Positions 1 to 6,996 are shown, numbered from the stretch's first letter. The stretch: 8,350 bases of DNA from Gammaproteobacteria bacterium (GCA_007571115.1 RKSA01000044.1:1-8350), one strand, 5' to 3'. Program-made: numbers and translations. Notes: a model not told the origin generated them from the letters alone.

Positions 1-2
1 CT

Positions 3-2438
3 TCAATTGCGCAAAGATGCGTCAAAACCGCGCTGTAGCGCCTTGACGACGCTATCAATTTCCCGGTCGATCTCGCTATCGCCAAGAGTGCGCGAATGAT
101 GCTGCCAGGTCAAGCCCAAAGCGACACTTTTGAGCCCTTTCGGCACTGCATCGCCACGATAGACATCGAGAACGCGCAAACCGGTGAGCAATTCGCCGGC
201 AGCATTCCGGGCGACTTGCGCGATATCGCCAGCCCGATGCTGCTCGCCGACGAGCACCGCGAGCTCCCGGCCAACCTCGGGATAGCGCGACGGCGCCTGG
301 GCCTTCGCCAGGTCGCGTCCGCGCATCGCCTCGAGCTGCAATTCGAAAACGAGGCAGACGGGAAGCCCGAGCTCGCGCTGCAATGCCGGGTGCAAGGCGC
401 CGAGCTGGCCAATGCTCTCGCCGCGCAGCAGCACTTGCGCACACTGCCCCGGGTGCAGGCCCGGATGCTCGGCGGCACGGAAATCGAGCTGTACGATTCT
501 GCCGCCGATGCCGAATAGCGATTCGAGGTCACCTTTTGCGTCAAAAAAGTCTGCGTCAAAAAAGTCTGCGTCAAAAAAATCTGCGCTTGCTGCGGCATCG
601 CTCCAATGCCTGGGCGCCTTTTGCCCTGCGACGAGGCCGGCGAGCATCGGTCGCTGGCTGAACCCATCGCGCTGGCGAGCAAAGGCGAGGCCGATTTCAA
701 AAAGGCGCAGGTTTTCGCGCTGCCGATTGACATTGTGCCGCAGGGTCTCGACCAGGCCGGGCACAAGGCTGCTGCGCAGCACCGACATGTCGCTGGAAAT
801 CGGGTTGCGCAGCTCCACAAGCGAGCCCGCCTCCTGGCAAAAACGCGCTGCCAGCCCCGGCTCGATGAAACTGTAGGTGATGACTTCCTGATAGCCTAGC
901 GCAGCGAGATGGCCGCGAATCCGCGCATTGCCGATTTTCCCTTCGGGCGCCCGCGCCAGGGCTTGGCAACTTTGACCCATGTCGAGGGGCAATCGCTCGT
1001 AGCCATGAATGCGCGCGATTTCCTCGATCAGGTCGGCCTCGAGCGACACGTCGTAGCGATGCGATGGCACTGCGACGACGACATGCCCGCGAGCCTGTTC
1101 CAGGGCCTCGAAACCGAGCCTCGCGAGAATTTCGACGACTTCCTCGCGAGGAACCTCGATTCCGAGCAAGCGCTTGATCGAGGAAAATTCCAATCGCACT
1201 TGAACAGCTTCAGGCAGTTCGCCGAGCGCTTCGGTGACGGGGCCAGCGGCGCCGCCGGCGATCTCGAGCAGCAGTTGCGTCGCTCGTGCCATCGCGAGTT
1301 GCTGCAGGCGCCAGTCAACTCCGCGTTCGTAGCGCTGCGAGGCATCGGTCTGCAATCCGGCGGCCCGGGCGCGGCCCGCGACGGCGAAAGGGGCAAAAGC
1401 CGCGCATTCGAGGAACACGTCGCGAGTGCTTTCGCTAACCGCAGTGTGCAAGCCCCCCATGATTCCCGCGAGGGCGACCGCGCCATCGCCATCGGCGATG
1501 ACCAGCGAGTCAGGCGGCAGTTCGAGCGCCTTGCCATCGAGCAGGCTCATGCTTTCGCCTTGCTCGGCGAGGCGCACCTCGATGTATTGCCGCAGCTTGA
1601 CGAAATCGAAGGCGTGCAAGGGCTGGCCAAGCTCGAGCAGGACGAAATTGGTCACATCGACGACCGGGTCGATGCAGCGCAGGCCGCTGCGGCGCAGCTT
1701 TTCCCGCATCCACAGCGGCGTTTCGGCGTTCAGGTCGATTCCGCGAACGATTCTGCCAAGATAGCGCGGGCATTCGCTCGCGGCGCTGATCCGCACGGGA
1801 AACTCGTCGCTGATCGTTACTGGAGGCTCGGATACCTGCGGTTTGGCGACCTCGAGGCCGAGCATCGCGCCGACGTCCCGGGCGATTCCCAGCATTCCCA
1901 GGCAGTCGCCGCGGTTCGGCGTCAGGTCGAGCTCGATGCTGACATCGTCAAGCCCGAGCCAGTCGTGCAGTTCGGCGCCGACCGGGGCGTCGCAGGGCAG
2001 TTCGAGGATTCCCGAGGAGCTTTCGGCCATGCCGAGCTCCGCCGCCGAACAAAGCATTCCCAGCGAATCGACGCCACGGATCTTGCTGACCTCGATGCGT
2101 TTCCCTGCGGTTTTCTCCCCGGACCCTGAGCTACCAGCGTCGCGGAGAATTGCGCCAACCCGGGCATAGGCGACTTTCATTCCGGCCCGGACATTGGTCG
2201 CGCCGCAGACGACCCGATGGCGCGCAAGGCCATCGTCAACCTGGCAGAGCTGCAAGCTGTCAGCCCCGGGATGCGCTTCGACAGCGAGCAGCTCGGCAAC
2301 GACAACAGCGGAAAAATCACCAGCAACGCGGGTCGCGCCAGCGACTTCGAGGCCCGCCATCGTCAGGCGCTCCAGGAGTTCGTCGGTGTCGAAGGGAATG
2401 TCGAGCCATTCCCTGAGCCACGATTCGCTGAAAATCAT
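3..2438 (-). CDS. pheT: Phenylalanyl-tRNA synthetase beta subunit
   Basis: PheT is the beta subunit of the cytoplasmic (alpha-beta)2 PheRS, which charges tRNA-Phe; beta binds tRNA and edits Tyr-tRNA-Phe. The 811-aa product has the full family layout: the N-terminal MIFSESWLREWLD, an EMAP-like tRNA-binding domain (about 39-150), the LDLTPNRGDCL motif at 170-180, the B3/B4 editing region (about 210-390), B5 (about 415-485, with SHRYDV at 459-464), and a C-terminal anticodon-binding FDX-ACB domain (about 715-811). The stop is TGA at 3-5. The frame stays open upstream to 2687, but that extension lies inside pheS and has no PheT homology, so ATG 2438 is chosen. No strong Shine-Dalgarno is visible, so coupling to pheS, 28 bp upstream, is likely. 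Odd features: the pentapeptide ADFFD occurs three times at 619-633, and a Gly/Ser-rich insertion lies near 101-113 in the tRNA-binding domain. At 811 aa it is slightly longer than E. coli PheT (795). Confidence 0.97.
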   Translation of the reverse strand: MIFSESWLREWLDIPFDTDELLERLTMAGLEVAGATRVAGDFSAVVVAELLAVEAHPGADSLQLCQVDDGLARHRVVCGATNVRAGMKVAYARVGAILRDAGSSGSGEKTAGKRIEVSKIRGVDSLGMLCSAAELGMAESSSGILELPCDAPVGAELHDWLGLDDVSIELDLTPNRGDCLGMLGIARDVGAMLGLEVAKPQVSEPPVTISDEFPVRISAASECPRYLGRIVRGIDLNAETPLWMREKLRRSGLRCIDPVVDVTNFVLLELGQPLHAFDFVKLRQYIEVRLAEQGESMSLLDGKALELPPDSLVIADGDGAVALAGIMGGLHTAVSESTRDVFLECAAFAPFAVAGRARAAGLQTDASQRYERGVDWRLQQLAMARATQLLLEIAGGAAGPVTEALGELPEAVQVRLEFSSIKRLLGIEVPREEVVEILARLGFEALEQARGHVVVAVPSHRYDVSLEADLIEEIARIHGYERLPLDMGQSCQALARAPEGKIGNARIRGHLAALGYQEVITYSFIEPGLAARFCQEAGSLVELRNPISSDMSVLRSSLVPGLVETLRHNVNRQRENLRLFEIGLAFARQRDGFSQRPMLAGLVAGQKAPRHWSDAAASADFFDADFFDADFFDAKGDLESLFGIGGRIVQLDFRAAEHPGLHPGQCAQVLLRGESIGQLGALHPALQRELGLPVCLVFELQLEAMRGRDLAKAQAPSRYPEVGRELAVLVGEQHRAGDIAQVARNAAGELLTGLRVLDVYRGDAVPKGLKSVALGLTWQHHSRTLGDSEIDREIDSVVKALQRGFDASLRN
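541..585 (-). repeat. 15-bp x3 in-frame tandem repeat inside pheT
   Basis: Three head-to-tail 15-bp units sit at 541-555, 556-570 and 571-585. The first two are identical and the third differs by one base (g to a). On the coding strand each encodes ADFFD, giving ADFFDADFFDADFFDA before KGDLE (PheT residues 619-634). The single-copy form (DFF/YD-x-KGDxE) is the conserved family motif, so two units are extra. The reading frame is preserved. Each unit contains a run of six or seven A/T, which would favour slippage. Confidence 0.95.
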
Positions 2439-2466
2439 CGTCCGACCGTCCGATCTATCGCCTGAC

Positions 2467-3483
2467 CTATTGGAATTGCTCGAGAAAGCGCGCGTCGTTG
2501 GCGAAAAACATTCGCAGGTCGCCGACCCGGTAGCGCAGCATCGCCAGCCGCTCGACGCCAAGGCCGAAGGCGAAGCCCGTGTACCTGCCGGGATCGACCC
2601 CGGACATTTCAAGCACCCGGGGATGCACCATGCCGCAGCCCATGACTTCAAGCCAGCCAGTGCCGCTGCAGATGCGGCAGCCGACACCGCCGCAACTGAC
2701 GCAGCTCATGTCGACTTCGGCAGAAGGCTCGGTGAAGGGAAAATACGAGGGCCTGAAGCGGACCTTCACCTCCTGCTCGAAAAAGTTGCGCAGGAAGCTG
2801 ACGATGGTGCCTTTCATCGCCGCCATGGTCACCGAGTCATCAACGAGCAGGCCCTCGACCTGGTGGAACATCGGAGTATGCGTGAGGTCGGAATCGCAGC
2901 GGTAGACGCGACCGGGGCAAATCATGCGGAACGGCGGCTCGCTCTGCTCCATGACGCGAACCTGCACCGGCGAGGTATGCGTGCGAAGCACGGTTCCCGG
3001 CTCGACGTAGAAGGTGTCGTGCATCGCCCGCGCGGGGTGGTTGGCGGGGATGTTGAGCGCCTCGAAATTGTGGTATTCGTCCTCGATTTCCGGGCCTTCG
3101 GCGACTTCGTAGCCGGCCAAAGCGAAAATCGCGGTGATTCGCTCGATGGTAATCGTGACGGGATGCAGGCCACCCGTCGCGCGGCGTCGGCCGGGCAGGC
3201 TGACGTCGATCCGCTCGGCCCGCAGGCGCGCTTCGAGGGACTGCTTTTGCAAGGCTTCGCGGCGCGAATTGATCGCATCGTGCAAGCGCTGCTTGGCGAG
3301 GTTGACGCTTTTCCCTGCGGCGGGCCTTTGCTCGGCGGGCAGGGCGCCGAGCTTTTTCAGATGTGCGGTGAACAGGCCCTTGCGGCCGAGATAGTGGACC
3401 CTGAGCGATTCGAGCGCTTGCTCGTCAGCGCTTTGCGCGACCGCAGAGAGCGCTTGCGCGAGAAGTTCGTCAAGCTCGCTCAT
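2467..3483 (-). CDS. pheS: Phenylalanyl-tRNA synthetase alpha subunit
   Basis: PheS is the catalytic class II subunit of PheRS: it activates Phe with ATP and transfers it to tRNA-Phe. The 338-aa product has an N-terminal coiled-coil region (about 1-90) and the class II core. Motifs visible are MHDTFYV at 154-160, motif 2 with GRVYRCDSDLTHTPMFHQ at 191-208, RPSYFPFTEPSAEVDM at 244-259, GWLEVMGCGMVHP at 276-288, and motif 3 around GFAFGLGVERLAMLRY at 303-318. Four cysteines (C261, C264, C269, C272) form a knuckle-like cluster, as in many bacterial PheS but not in E. coli. The ATG start (3483) is preceded by GGGAGG, 4 nt upstream. It lies 20 bp after rplT and 28 bp before pheT, so the three are very likely cotranscribed. 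There is no room for a pheM-type leader peptide and attenuator before it. Confidence 0.97.
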   Translation of the reverse strand: MSELDELLAQALSAVAQSADEQALESLRVHYLGRKGLFTAHLKKLGALPAEQRPAAGKSVNLAKQRLHDAINSRREALQKQSLEARLRAERIDVSLPGRRRATGGLHPVTITIERITAIFALAGYEVAEGPEIEDEYHNFEALNIPANHPARAMHDTFYVEPGTVLRTHTSPVQVRVMEQSEPPFRMICPGRVYRCDSDLTHTPMFHQVEGLLVDDSVTMAAMKGTIVSFLRNFFEQEVKVRFRPSYFPFTEPSAEVDMSCVSCGGVGCRICSGTGWLEVMGCGMVHPRVLEMSGVDPGRYTGFAFGLGVERLAMLRYRVGDLRMFFANDARFLEQFQ

Positions 3484-3503
3484 GCGGCCTCCCGATGCTT
3501 CGA

Positions 3504-3863
3504 TCAGGCGGCCAGGGACGCTTTTGCCTGTTCGACGATCGCTGAAAACGCGGCCTTGTCGTGGACTGCGAGGTCCGCCAGCACGCGCCGGTCGATCTCG
3601 ATATTGGCCTTTTTCAGCCCGGCGACGAACTGGCTATAGCTGATGCCGCATTGCCGGGCCTGGGCATTGATTCGCGTGATCCACAGCGCGCGGAACTCGC
3701 GCTTGCGCGCGCGGCGATCGCGATACGCGTACTGGGCGGCCCGGGTCACTGCCTGCTTGGCGACGCGGAATACCCGGCTCCTCGCGCCATAATAGCCCTT
3801 GGCCCGTTCCAGCACTTTCTTGTGCCGTCGCTTGGCGACGACTCCACGTTTCACTCGCGCCAC
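3504..3863 (-). CDS. rplT: 50S ribosomal protein L20
   Basis: L20 is a 23S rRNA-binding protein needed early in 50S assembly; in several bacteria it also represses its own operon. The 119-aa product matches the family over its full length (E. coli 118 aa): a basic N-terminal tail (MARVKRGVVAKRRHKK), the long helix with AKGYYGARSRVFRVAKQAV at 21-39, and the globular C-terminal domain with LWITRINAQAR and ISYSQFVAGLKKANIEIDR. The start codon is GTG at 3863-3861, preceded by AAGGAG with 7 nt spacing. The TGA stop is at 3504-3506, 20 bp before pheS. It is separated from rpmI by an unusually long, repeat-filled 137-bp spacer, which may hold translational control of rplT. Confidence 0.97.
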   Translation of the reverse strand: MARVKRGVVAKRRHKKVLERAKGYYGARSRVFRVAKQAVTRAAQYAYRDRRARKREFRALWITRINAQARQCGISYSQFVAGLKKANIEIDRRVLADLAVHDKAAFSAIVEQAKASLAA

Positions 3864-3877
3864 TTTCGTTCTCCTTG

Positions 3878-3910
3878 CAGTCTGGTTACAATCTGGTTGC
3901 AGCCTGGTTG
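3878..3910 (-). repeat. 11-bp x3 tandem repeat just upstream of the rplT RBS
   Basis: Three 11-bp units sit at 3878-3888, 3889-3899 and 3900-3910, with plus-strand consensus CARYCTGGTTR. On the transcribed strand they read roughly CAACCAGRYTG and end directly at the AAGGAG ribosome-binding site of rplT. The region is non-coding. The 9-mer TTGCAGTCT at its left edge (3875-3883) recurs at 3937 and 3968 in the neighbouring 20-bp array, so the two arrays share sequence. Confidence 0.85.
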
Positions 3911-3936
3911 CGGCCCGGGTCCGCAGCGTTTACGGC

Positions 3937-3987
3937 TTGCAGTCTCTTTGCCGTCTCTCGAAGCGAATTGCAGTCTCGCGAAGCGAA
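3937..3987 (-). repeat. 20-bp x2.5 tandem repeat in the rpmI-rplT spacer
   Basis: Two adjacent 20-bp units, at 3948-3967 and 3968-3987, match at 18 of 20 positions. A partial 11-bp unit precedes them at 3937-3947 and matches the start of the others. The full units read TTGCMGTCTCKCGAAGCGAA on the plus strand. With the 11-bp array at 3878-3910, most of the 137-bp gap between rpmI and rplT is made of short repeats. No ORF or clear hairpin terminator is visible in it. Confidence 0.85.
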
Positions 3988-4000
3988 GCCGCAGCGATCG

Positions 4001-4201
4001 CTACTTGTCGCCAAGCATCCGCTTGACGGCCTTCTGGTCGGCAGGGTTGACCGAAGATACGCCACGCAAATGACGCTTGCGCTTGGGAGTCATCTTGGTC
4101 AGGATGTGGCTGCGGTTGGCGGACTTGCGTTTGTAGCCCGAAGCCGTCGCCTTGAATCGCTTGGCGGCGCCGCGTTTGGTTTTCGCTTTTGCATTGCTCA
4201 T
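4001..4201 (-). CDS. rpmI: 50S ribosomal protein L35
   Basis: L35 is a small, very basic protein of the large subunit. The 66-aa product matches the family along its length (E. coli 65 aa): KAKTKRGAAKRFKATASGY, then KRKSANRSHILTKMTPKRKRHLRG, ending in VKRMLGDK. The ATG at 4201 overlaps the infC stop as ATGA, so translation is probably coupled. A strong GGAGGG Shine-Dalgarno (4211-4216), 9 nt upstream, lies within the last infC codons. The stop is TAG at 4001-4003. In E. coli a non-coding infC-rpmI gap carries the L20-binding pseudoknot that controls rpmI. That gap does not exist here. Confidence 0.97.
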   Translation of the reverse strand: MSNAKAKTKRGAAKRFKATASGYKRKSANRSHILTKMTPKRKRHLRGVSSVNPADQKAVKRMLGDK

Positions 4202-4761
4202 GATGAACTGCCCTCCTGGGGCTTTTCCTGGCTTTTGCCGCGCCGCCTGAGCGGTGCGAGCACCATGACGATCTGCCGGCCTTCCATTTTCGGTTCCTGC
4301 TCCACGATGCCGTATTCGGCGAGATCCTCGCGGATGCGCTCGATCAGCTCCTGGCCGATGTGCTGATGCGCCATTTCCCTGCCGCGGAAACGCAGCGAGA
4401 CCTTGGTCTTGTCGCCATCGGTGAGGAAACGGACGAGGTTGCGCAATTTTACGTCATAGTCGCCCTGTTCGGTTCCCGGCCTGAACTTGACCTCCTTGAC
4501 ATGGACGCGCCGCTGCTTCTTGCGATTCGCTGCGCGCTGCTTCTTCAGGTCGAAAACGTGCTTGCCGTGGTCGAGAATCTTGCAAACCGGAGGCTCTGCG
4601 TCGGGAACGATCAATACCAGATCGAGCTGGGCCTCGGCAGCGGCGGCCCGGGCCTCCTCGATGGGGACGATCCCGACCTGCCTGCCATCGGCACCGATCA
4701 GCCGCACCTGGGGCACGTCGATCGCATCGTTGACGATCGCCCTTTTCGACTCGCTCCTCAT
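4198..4761 (-). CDS. infC: Translation initiation factor IF-3
   Basis: IF-3 binds the 30S subunit, prevents premature subunit joining and proofreads initiator tRNA and start codon. The 187-aa product has the N domain (about 9-80, with PDAEPPVCKI at 53-62), a lysine/arginine-rich linker (about 72-90) and the C domain (VKFRPGTEQGDYDVKLRNL, RFRGREMAHQ at 124-133, GRQIVMVLAP at 161-170). A 17-residue tail (LRRRGKSQEKPQEGSSS) goes beyond the usual end; its DNA also carries the rpmI ribosome-binding site. The chosen ATG (4761) overlaps the thrS stop as ATGA and lacks a strong upstream Shine-Dalgarno. Homology to the family begins only around residue 9, where AIVNDAI aligns with the usual INxEI. An ATC codon start there (residue 9) is an alternative, as enterobacterial infC uses AUU. 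Confidence 0.96.
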   Translation of the reverse strand: MRSESKRAIVNDAIDVPQVRLIGADGRQVGIVPIEEARAAAAEAQLDLVLIVPDAEPPVCKILDHGKHVFDLKKQRAANRKKQRRVHVKEVKFRPGTEQGDYDVKLRNLVRFLTDGDKTKVSLRFRGREMAHQHIGQELIERIREDLAEYGIVEQEPKMEGRQIVMVLAPLRRRGKSQEKPQEGSSS

Positions 4762-6725
4762 CTCGTCAGCGCTTCGCTTTCATTCGGCTTTCCGCCAGCA
4801 AGCGCCACAGGCGCCCCGCGGCCATACCTGGCAACATCGGCGCTGATGCGTTCGCAACATTCCTCGATGGTCATTACGCCCAGATCGTTTCCTCCGCGCT
4901 TGCGCACCGATACCGTTCCCGAGCGCGCTTCGCGGTCACCGACCACGAGCAGCCAGGGAGTCTTCTGCATCTCGTGCTCGCGGATTTTAAGGCCGATCTT
5001 TTCATTTCTCAAGTCCGAAATGCCCCTGAAGCCCTTGTTCTTCAAGGTTTGCTCGATTTTCTTGCAATCCTTCGCCTGATTGTCGGTGATGTTCATGACC
5101 ACGGCCTGCACCGGCGCGAGCCAGGTCGGCAGTTCGCCGCCGTAATGCTCGAGCAATACGCCGATGAAGCGTTCGAAGGAGCCGAGCGCTGCGCGATGCA
5201 GCATCACCGGAGTCCTGCGGCTGTTGTCCTCGGCGACGTATTGCGCACCGAGCCGCTCGGCGGTGAAAAAATCGACCTGGATCGTTCCGCACTGTTGCAG
5301 CCTGCCCATGCAGTCGCGCAGCGAGTACTCGATCTTCGGGCCGTAGAAGGCACCCTCGCCCGGCACCAGCTCCCATTCGCGACCGGTGGCATCGAGGGCC
5401 TGACGCAAGGCATCCTCGGCGCGGTCCCACAATTCGTCGGCGCCGACGCGCTTCTCGGGCCTGGTGGAAAGCCGCAGCAGCACCTCGTCGAAGCCGAAAT
5501 CGCGGTACACGGCGAACAGGAAGTCCATGAAATGCGCGACTTCGGACTGGATCTGCTCCTCGGTGCAAAAGACGTGGCCGTCGTCCTGGACGAAATTGCG
5601 CACGCGCATCAGGCCGTGCATGCTCCCCGAGGGTTCATAGCGGTGGCAGGAGCCGAATTCGGCGAGCCGCATCGGCAGATCCCGGTAGCTTTTCAGGCCT
5701 TGGTTGAACACCTGCACGTGGCAGGGGCAGTTCATCGGCTTGATCGCGTAGTGGCGATTGTCCGACTCGACGGTGAACATCTCCTCGGAAAACTTCGCGG
5801 CATGGCCCGATTTTTCCCACAGCGAGAAATCAACGAGCTGCGGAGTGTTGATCTCGAGATAGCCGTTGGCGTCCTGGGCCTGTTTCATGTACGACTGGAT
5901 CACCTGGTAGATCGTCCAGCCCTTCGGGTGCCAGAACACCATGCCTGGCGCCTCTTCCTGGAAGTGGAACAGCCGTAGCTGCTTGCCGATCTTGCGGTGG
6001 TCGCGCTTTTCCGCCTCTTCGAGGCGGCGCAGGTGCAGCCGCAGCTCCTTGCTGTTCGGCCAGGCGGTGCCGTAGATGCGTTGCAGCATCTCGCGCTTCG
6101 AATCGCCTCGCCAGTACGCGCCGGCAACCGAAGTCAGCTTGAATGCCTTGAACTTGCCGGTATTCGGCACGTGGGGGCCGCGGCAGAGATCGATGAATTC
6201 GCCTTGCCGGTAGAACGACAGCGGTTCGTCGGAAGGGATCGATTCGATGATCTCGACCTTGTAGTGCTCGCCCATGTCGCGGAACAATTGCACGGCGTCG
6301 TCGCGTTCGAGCAATTGCCGCTCGACGCTGAGGTCTTCCTTGACGATCTCGGCCATGGCCTGCTCGATGGCTGCGAGGTCTTCGGGGGTGAAGGGGCGAC
6401 TGTAGGCAAAATCGTAGTAGAAGCCGTCGTCGATGACGGGGCCGATCGTCACCTGGGCCTCGGGAAACAGCCTTTGCACGGCCTGGGCCATGATGTGTGC
6501 GCAGGAATGGCGCAGCACTTCGAGGCCGTCGGCTTCGCGGTCGGTGACGATGGCGACCGCAGCGTCGGCTTCGACGACGTGGGAAATATCGACGAGCTCG
6601 CCGTCAACGCGCCCTGCGAGCGCGGCCTTGGCGAGGCCGGGGCCGATCGATCGCGCGATCTCGGCAATCGAGACGGGCTCGTCGTATGCTCTGCTGCTGC
6701 CGTCGGGCAGGCGTACCGTCAGCAT
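4758..6725 (-). CDS. thrS: Threonyl-tRNA synthetase
   Basis: ThrRS activates threonine on a zinc-dependent class II core and edits Ser-tRNA-Thr. The 655-aa product is complete: a TGS domain (about 1-62), an editing domain with H73, H77, C181 and H185 (HSCAH and CRGPH), a class II catalytic core, and a C-terminal anticodon-binding domain (about 535-635). The zinc ligands are visible as C333 (in MNCPCH), H384 (in DDGHVF) and H510 (in MLHRA), one residue off the E. coli numbering. The last ~14 residues (ALAGGKPNESEALTR) are a short low-homology extension ending in the ATGA overlap with infC. The ATG at 6725 starts the typical MLTVRLPDGS; its Shine-Dalgarno is weak (GGA). The 100-bp gap up to tRNA-Val (6726-6825) shows no convincing promoter, tRNA-Thr-like operator or terminator, so readthrough from the tRNA promoter is plausible. 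Confidence 0.98.
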   Translation of the reverse strand: MLTVRLPDGSSRAYDEPVSIAEIARSIGPGLAKAALAGRVDGELVDISHVVEADAAVAIVTDREADGLEVLRHSCAHIMAQAVQRLFPEAQVTIGPVIDDGFYYDFAYSRPFTPEDLAAIEQAMAEIVKEDLSVERQLLERDDAVQLFRDMGEHYKVEIIESIPSDEPLSFYRQGEFIDLCRGPHVPNTGKFKAFKLTSVAGAYWRGDSKREMLQRIYGTAWPNSKELRLHLRRLEEAEKRDHRKIGKQLRLFHFQEEAPGMVFWHPKGWTIYQVIQSYMKQAQDANGYLEINTPQLVDFSLWEKSGHAAKFSEEMFTVESDNRHYAIKPMNCPCHVQVFNQGLKSYRDLPMRLAEFGSCHRYEPSGSMHGLMRVRNFVQDDGHVFCTEEQIQSEVAHFMDFLFAVYRDFGFDEVLLRLSTRPEKRVGADELWDRAEDALRQALDATGREWELVPGEGAFYGPKIEYSLRDCMGRLQQCGTIQVDFFTAERLGAQYVAEDNSRRTPVMLHRAALGSFERFIGVLLEHYGGELPTWLAPVQAVVMNITDNQAKDCKKIEQTLKNKGFRGISDLRNEKIGLKIREHEMQKTPWLLVVGDREARSGTVSVRKRGGNDLGVMTIEECCERISADVARYGRGAPVALAGGKPNESEALTR

Positions 6726-6825
6726 GTCGATTCCAGTCGGTCTTTCAGTCGATCAAGGCTCGTTGCGAGCAACAGCGCCGCGACGACACCAGTTTTCCAG
6801 GATTTGCGACCAGGTTTCGCGATAA

Positions 6826-6902
<77 letters not shown>

Positions 6903-6910
6903 TTGTGCCT

Positions 6911-6960
6911 TTTCATGCATTCCCATGCATTCCCATGCATTTTCATGCCTTTCCATGCAT
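6911..6960 (-). repeat. 10-bp x5 tandem repeat in the tRNA-Val leader
   Basis: There are five exact-period 10-bp units at 6911-6920, 6921-6930, 6931-6940, 6941-6950 and 6951-6960. Read on the minus strand in order they are ATGCATGGAA, AGGCATGAAA, ATGCATGGGA, ATGCATGGGA and ATGCATGAAA. A decayed sixth unit (AGGCACAAAG, 6910-6901) runs into the tRNA 5' end. Each unit is a hexamer, four of the five being the palindrome ATGCAT, followed by a tetranucleotide that fits GNRA. The array lies downstream of the predicted promoter, so it should be transcribed in the pre-tRNA leader. It is too short and spacerless to be a CRISPR. Confidence 0.95.
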
Positions 6961-6967
6961 TCGCCCA

Positions 6968-6983
6968 CTGCCCGTAACGGCAG
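6968..6983 (-). other. Small hairpin in the tRNA-Val leader
   Basis: On the minus strand, CTGCC and GGCAG (a 5-bp perfect stem) flank the six-base loop GTTACG. It lies between the predicted transcription start and the 10-bp repeat array. No T-run follows, so it is not a terminator. It could be chance in GC-rich DNA. Confidence 0.4.
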
Positions 6984-6996
6984 CCAGCGAGCGCCG

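Noticed and set aside
909..2129. 406-codon plus-strand frame antisense to pheT
   Set aside because: It lies entirely opposite intact pheT and has shadow-like Arg/Ala/Gln-rich composition with no start signal.
2439..2687. 83-residue N-terminal extension of PheT
   Set aside because: The extension overlaps pheS out of frame and has no PheT homology; the family N-terminus starts exactly at ATG 2438.
2194..3639. 481-codon plus-strand frame antisense to pheS and pheT
   Set aside because: A shadow of the GC-rich synthetase genes; it crosses the pheT, pheS and rplT boundaries and resembles no protein family.
3911..3923. CGGCCCGGGTCCG near-palindrome in the rpmI-rplT spacer as a hairpin
   Set aside because: The self-complementary part leaves no loop and has a mismatch, so a stable RNA stem is unlikely.
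6758..6770. GCTCG-TTG-CGAGC hairpin before thrS as a terminator
   Set aside because: The stem is only 5 bp with a 3-base loop and no T-run follows on the transcribed strand.
6911..6960. CRISPR array
   Set aside because: Units are 10 bp with no spacers and no cas genes are nearby; it is a plain tandem repeat.
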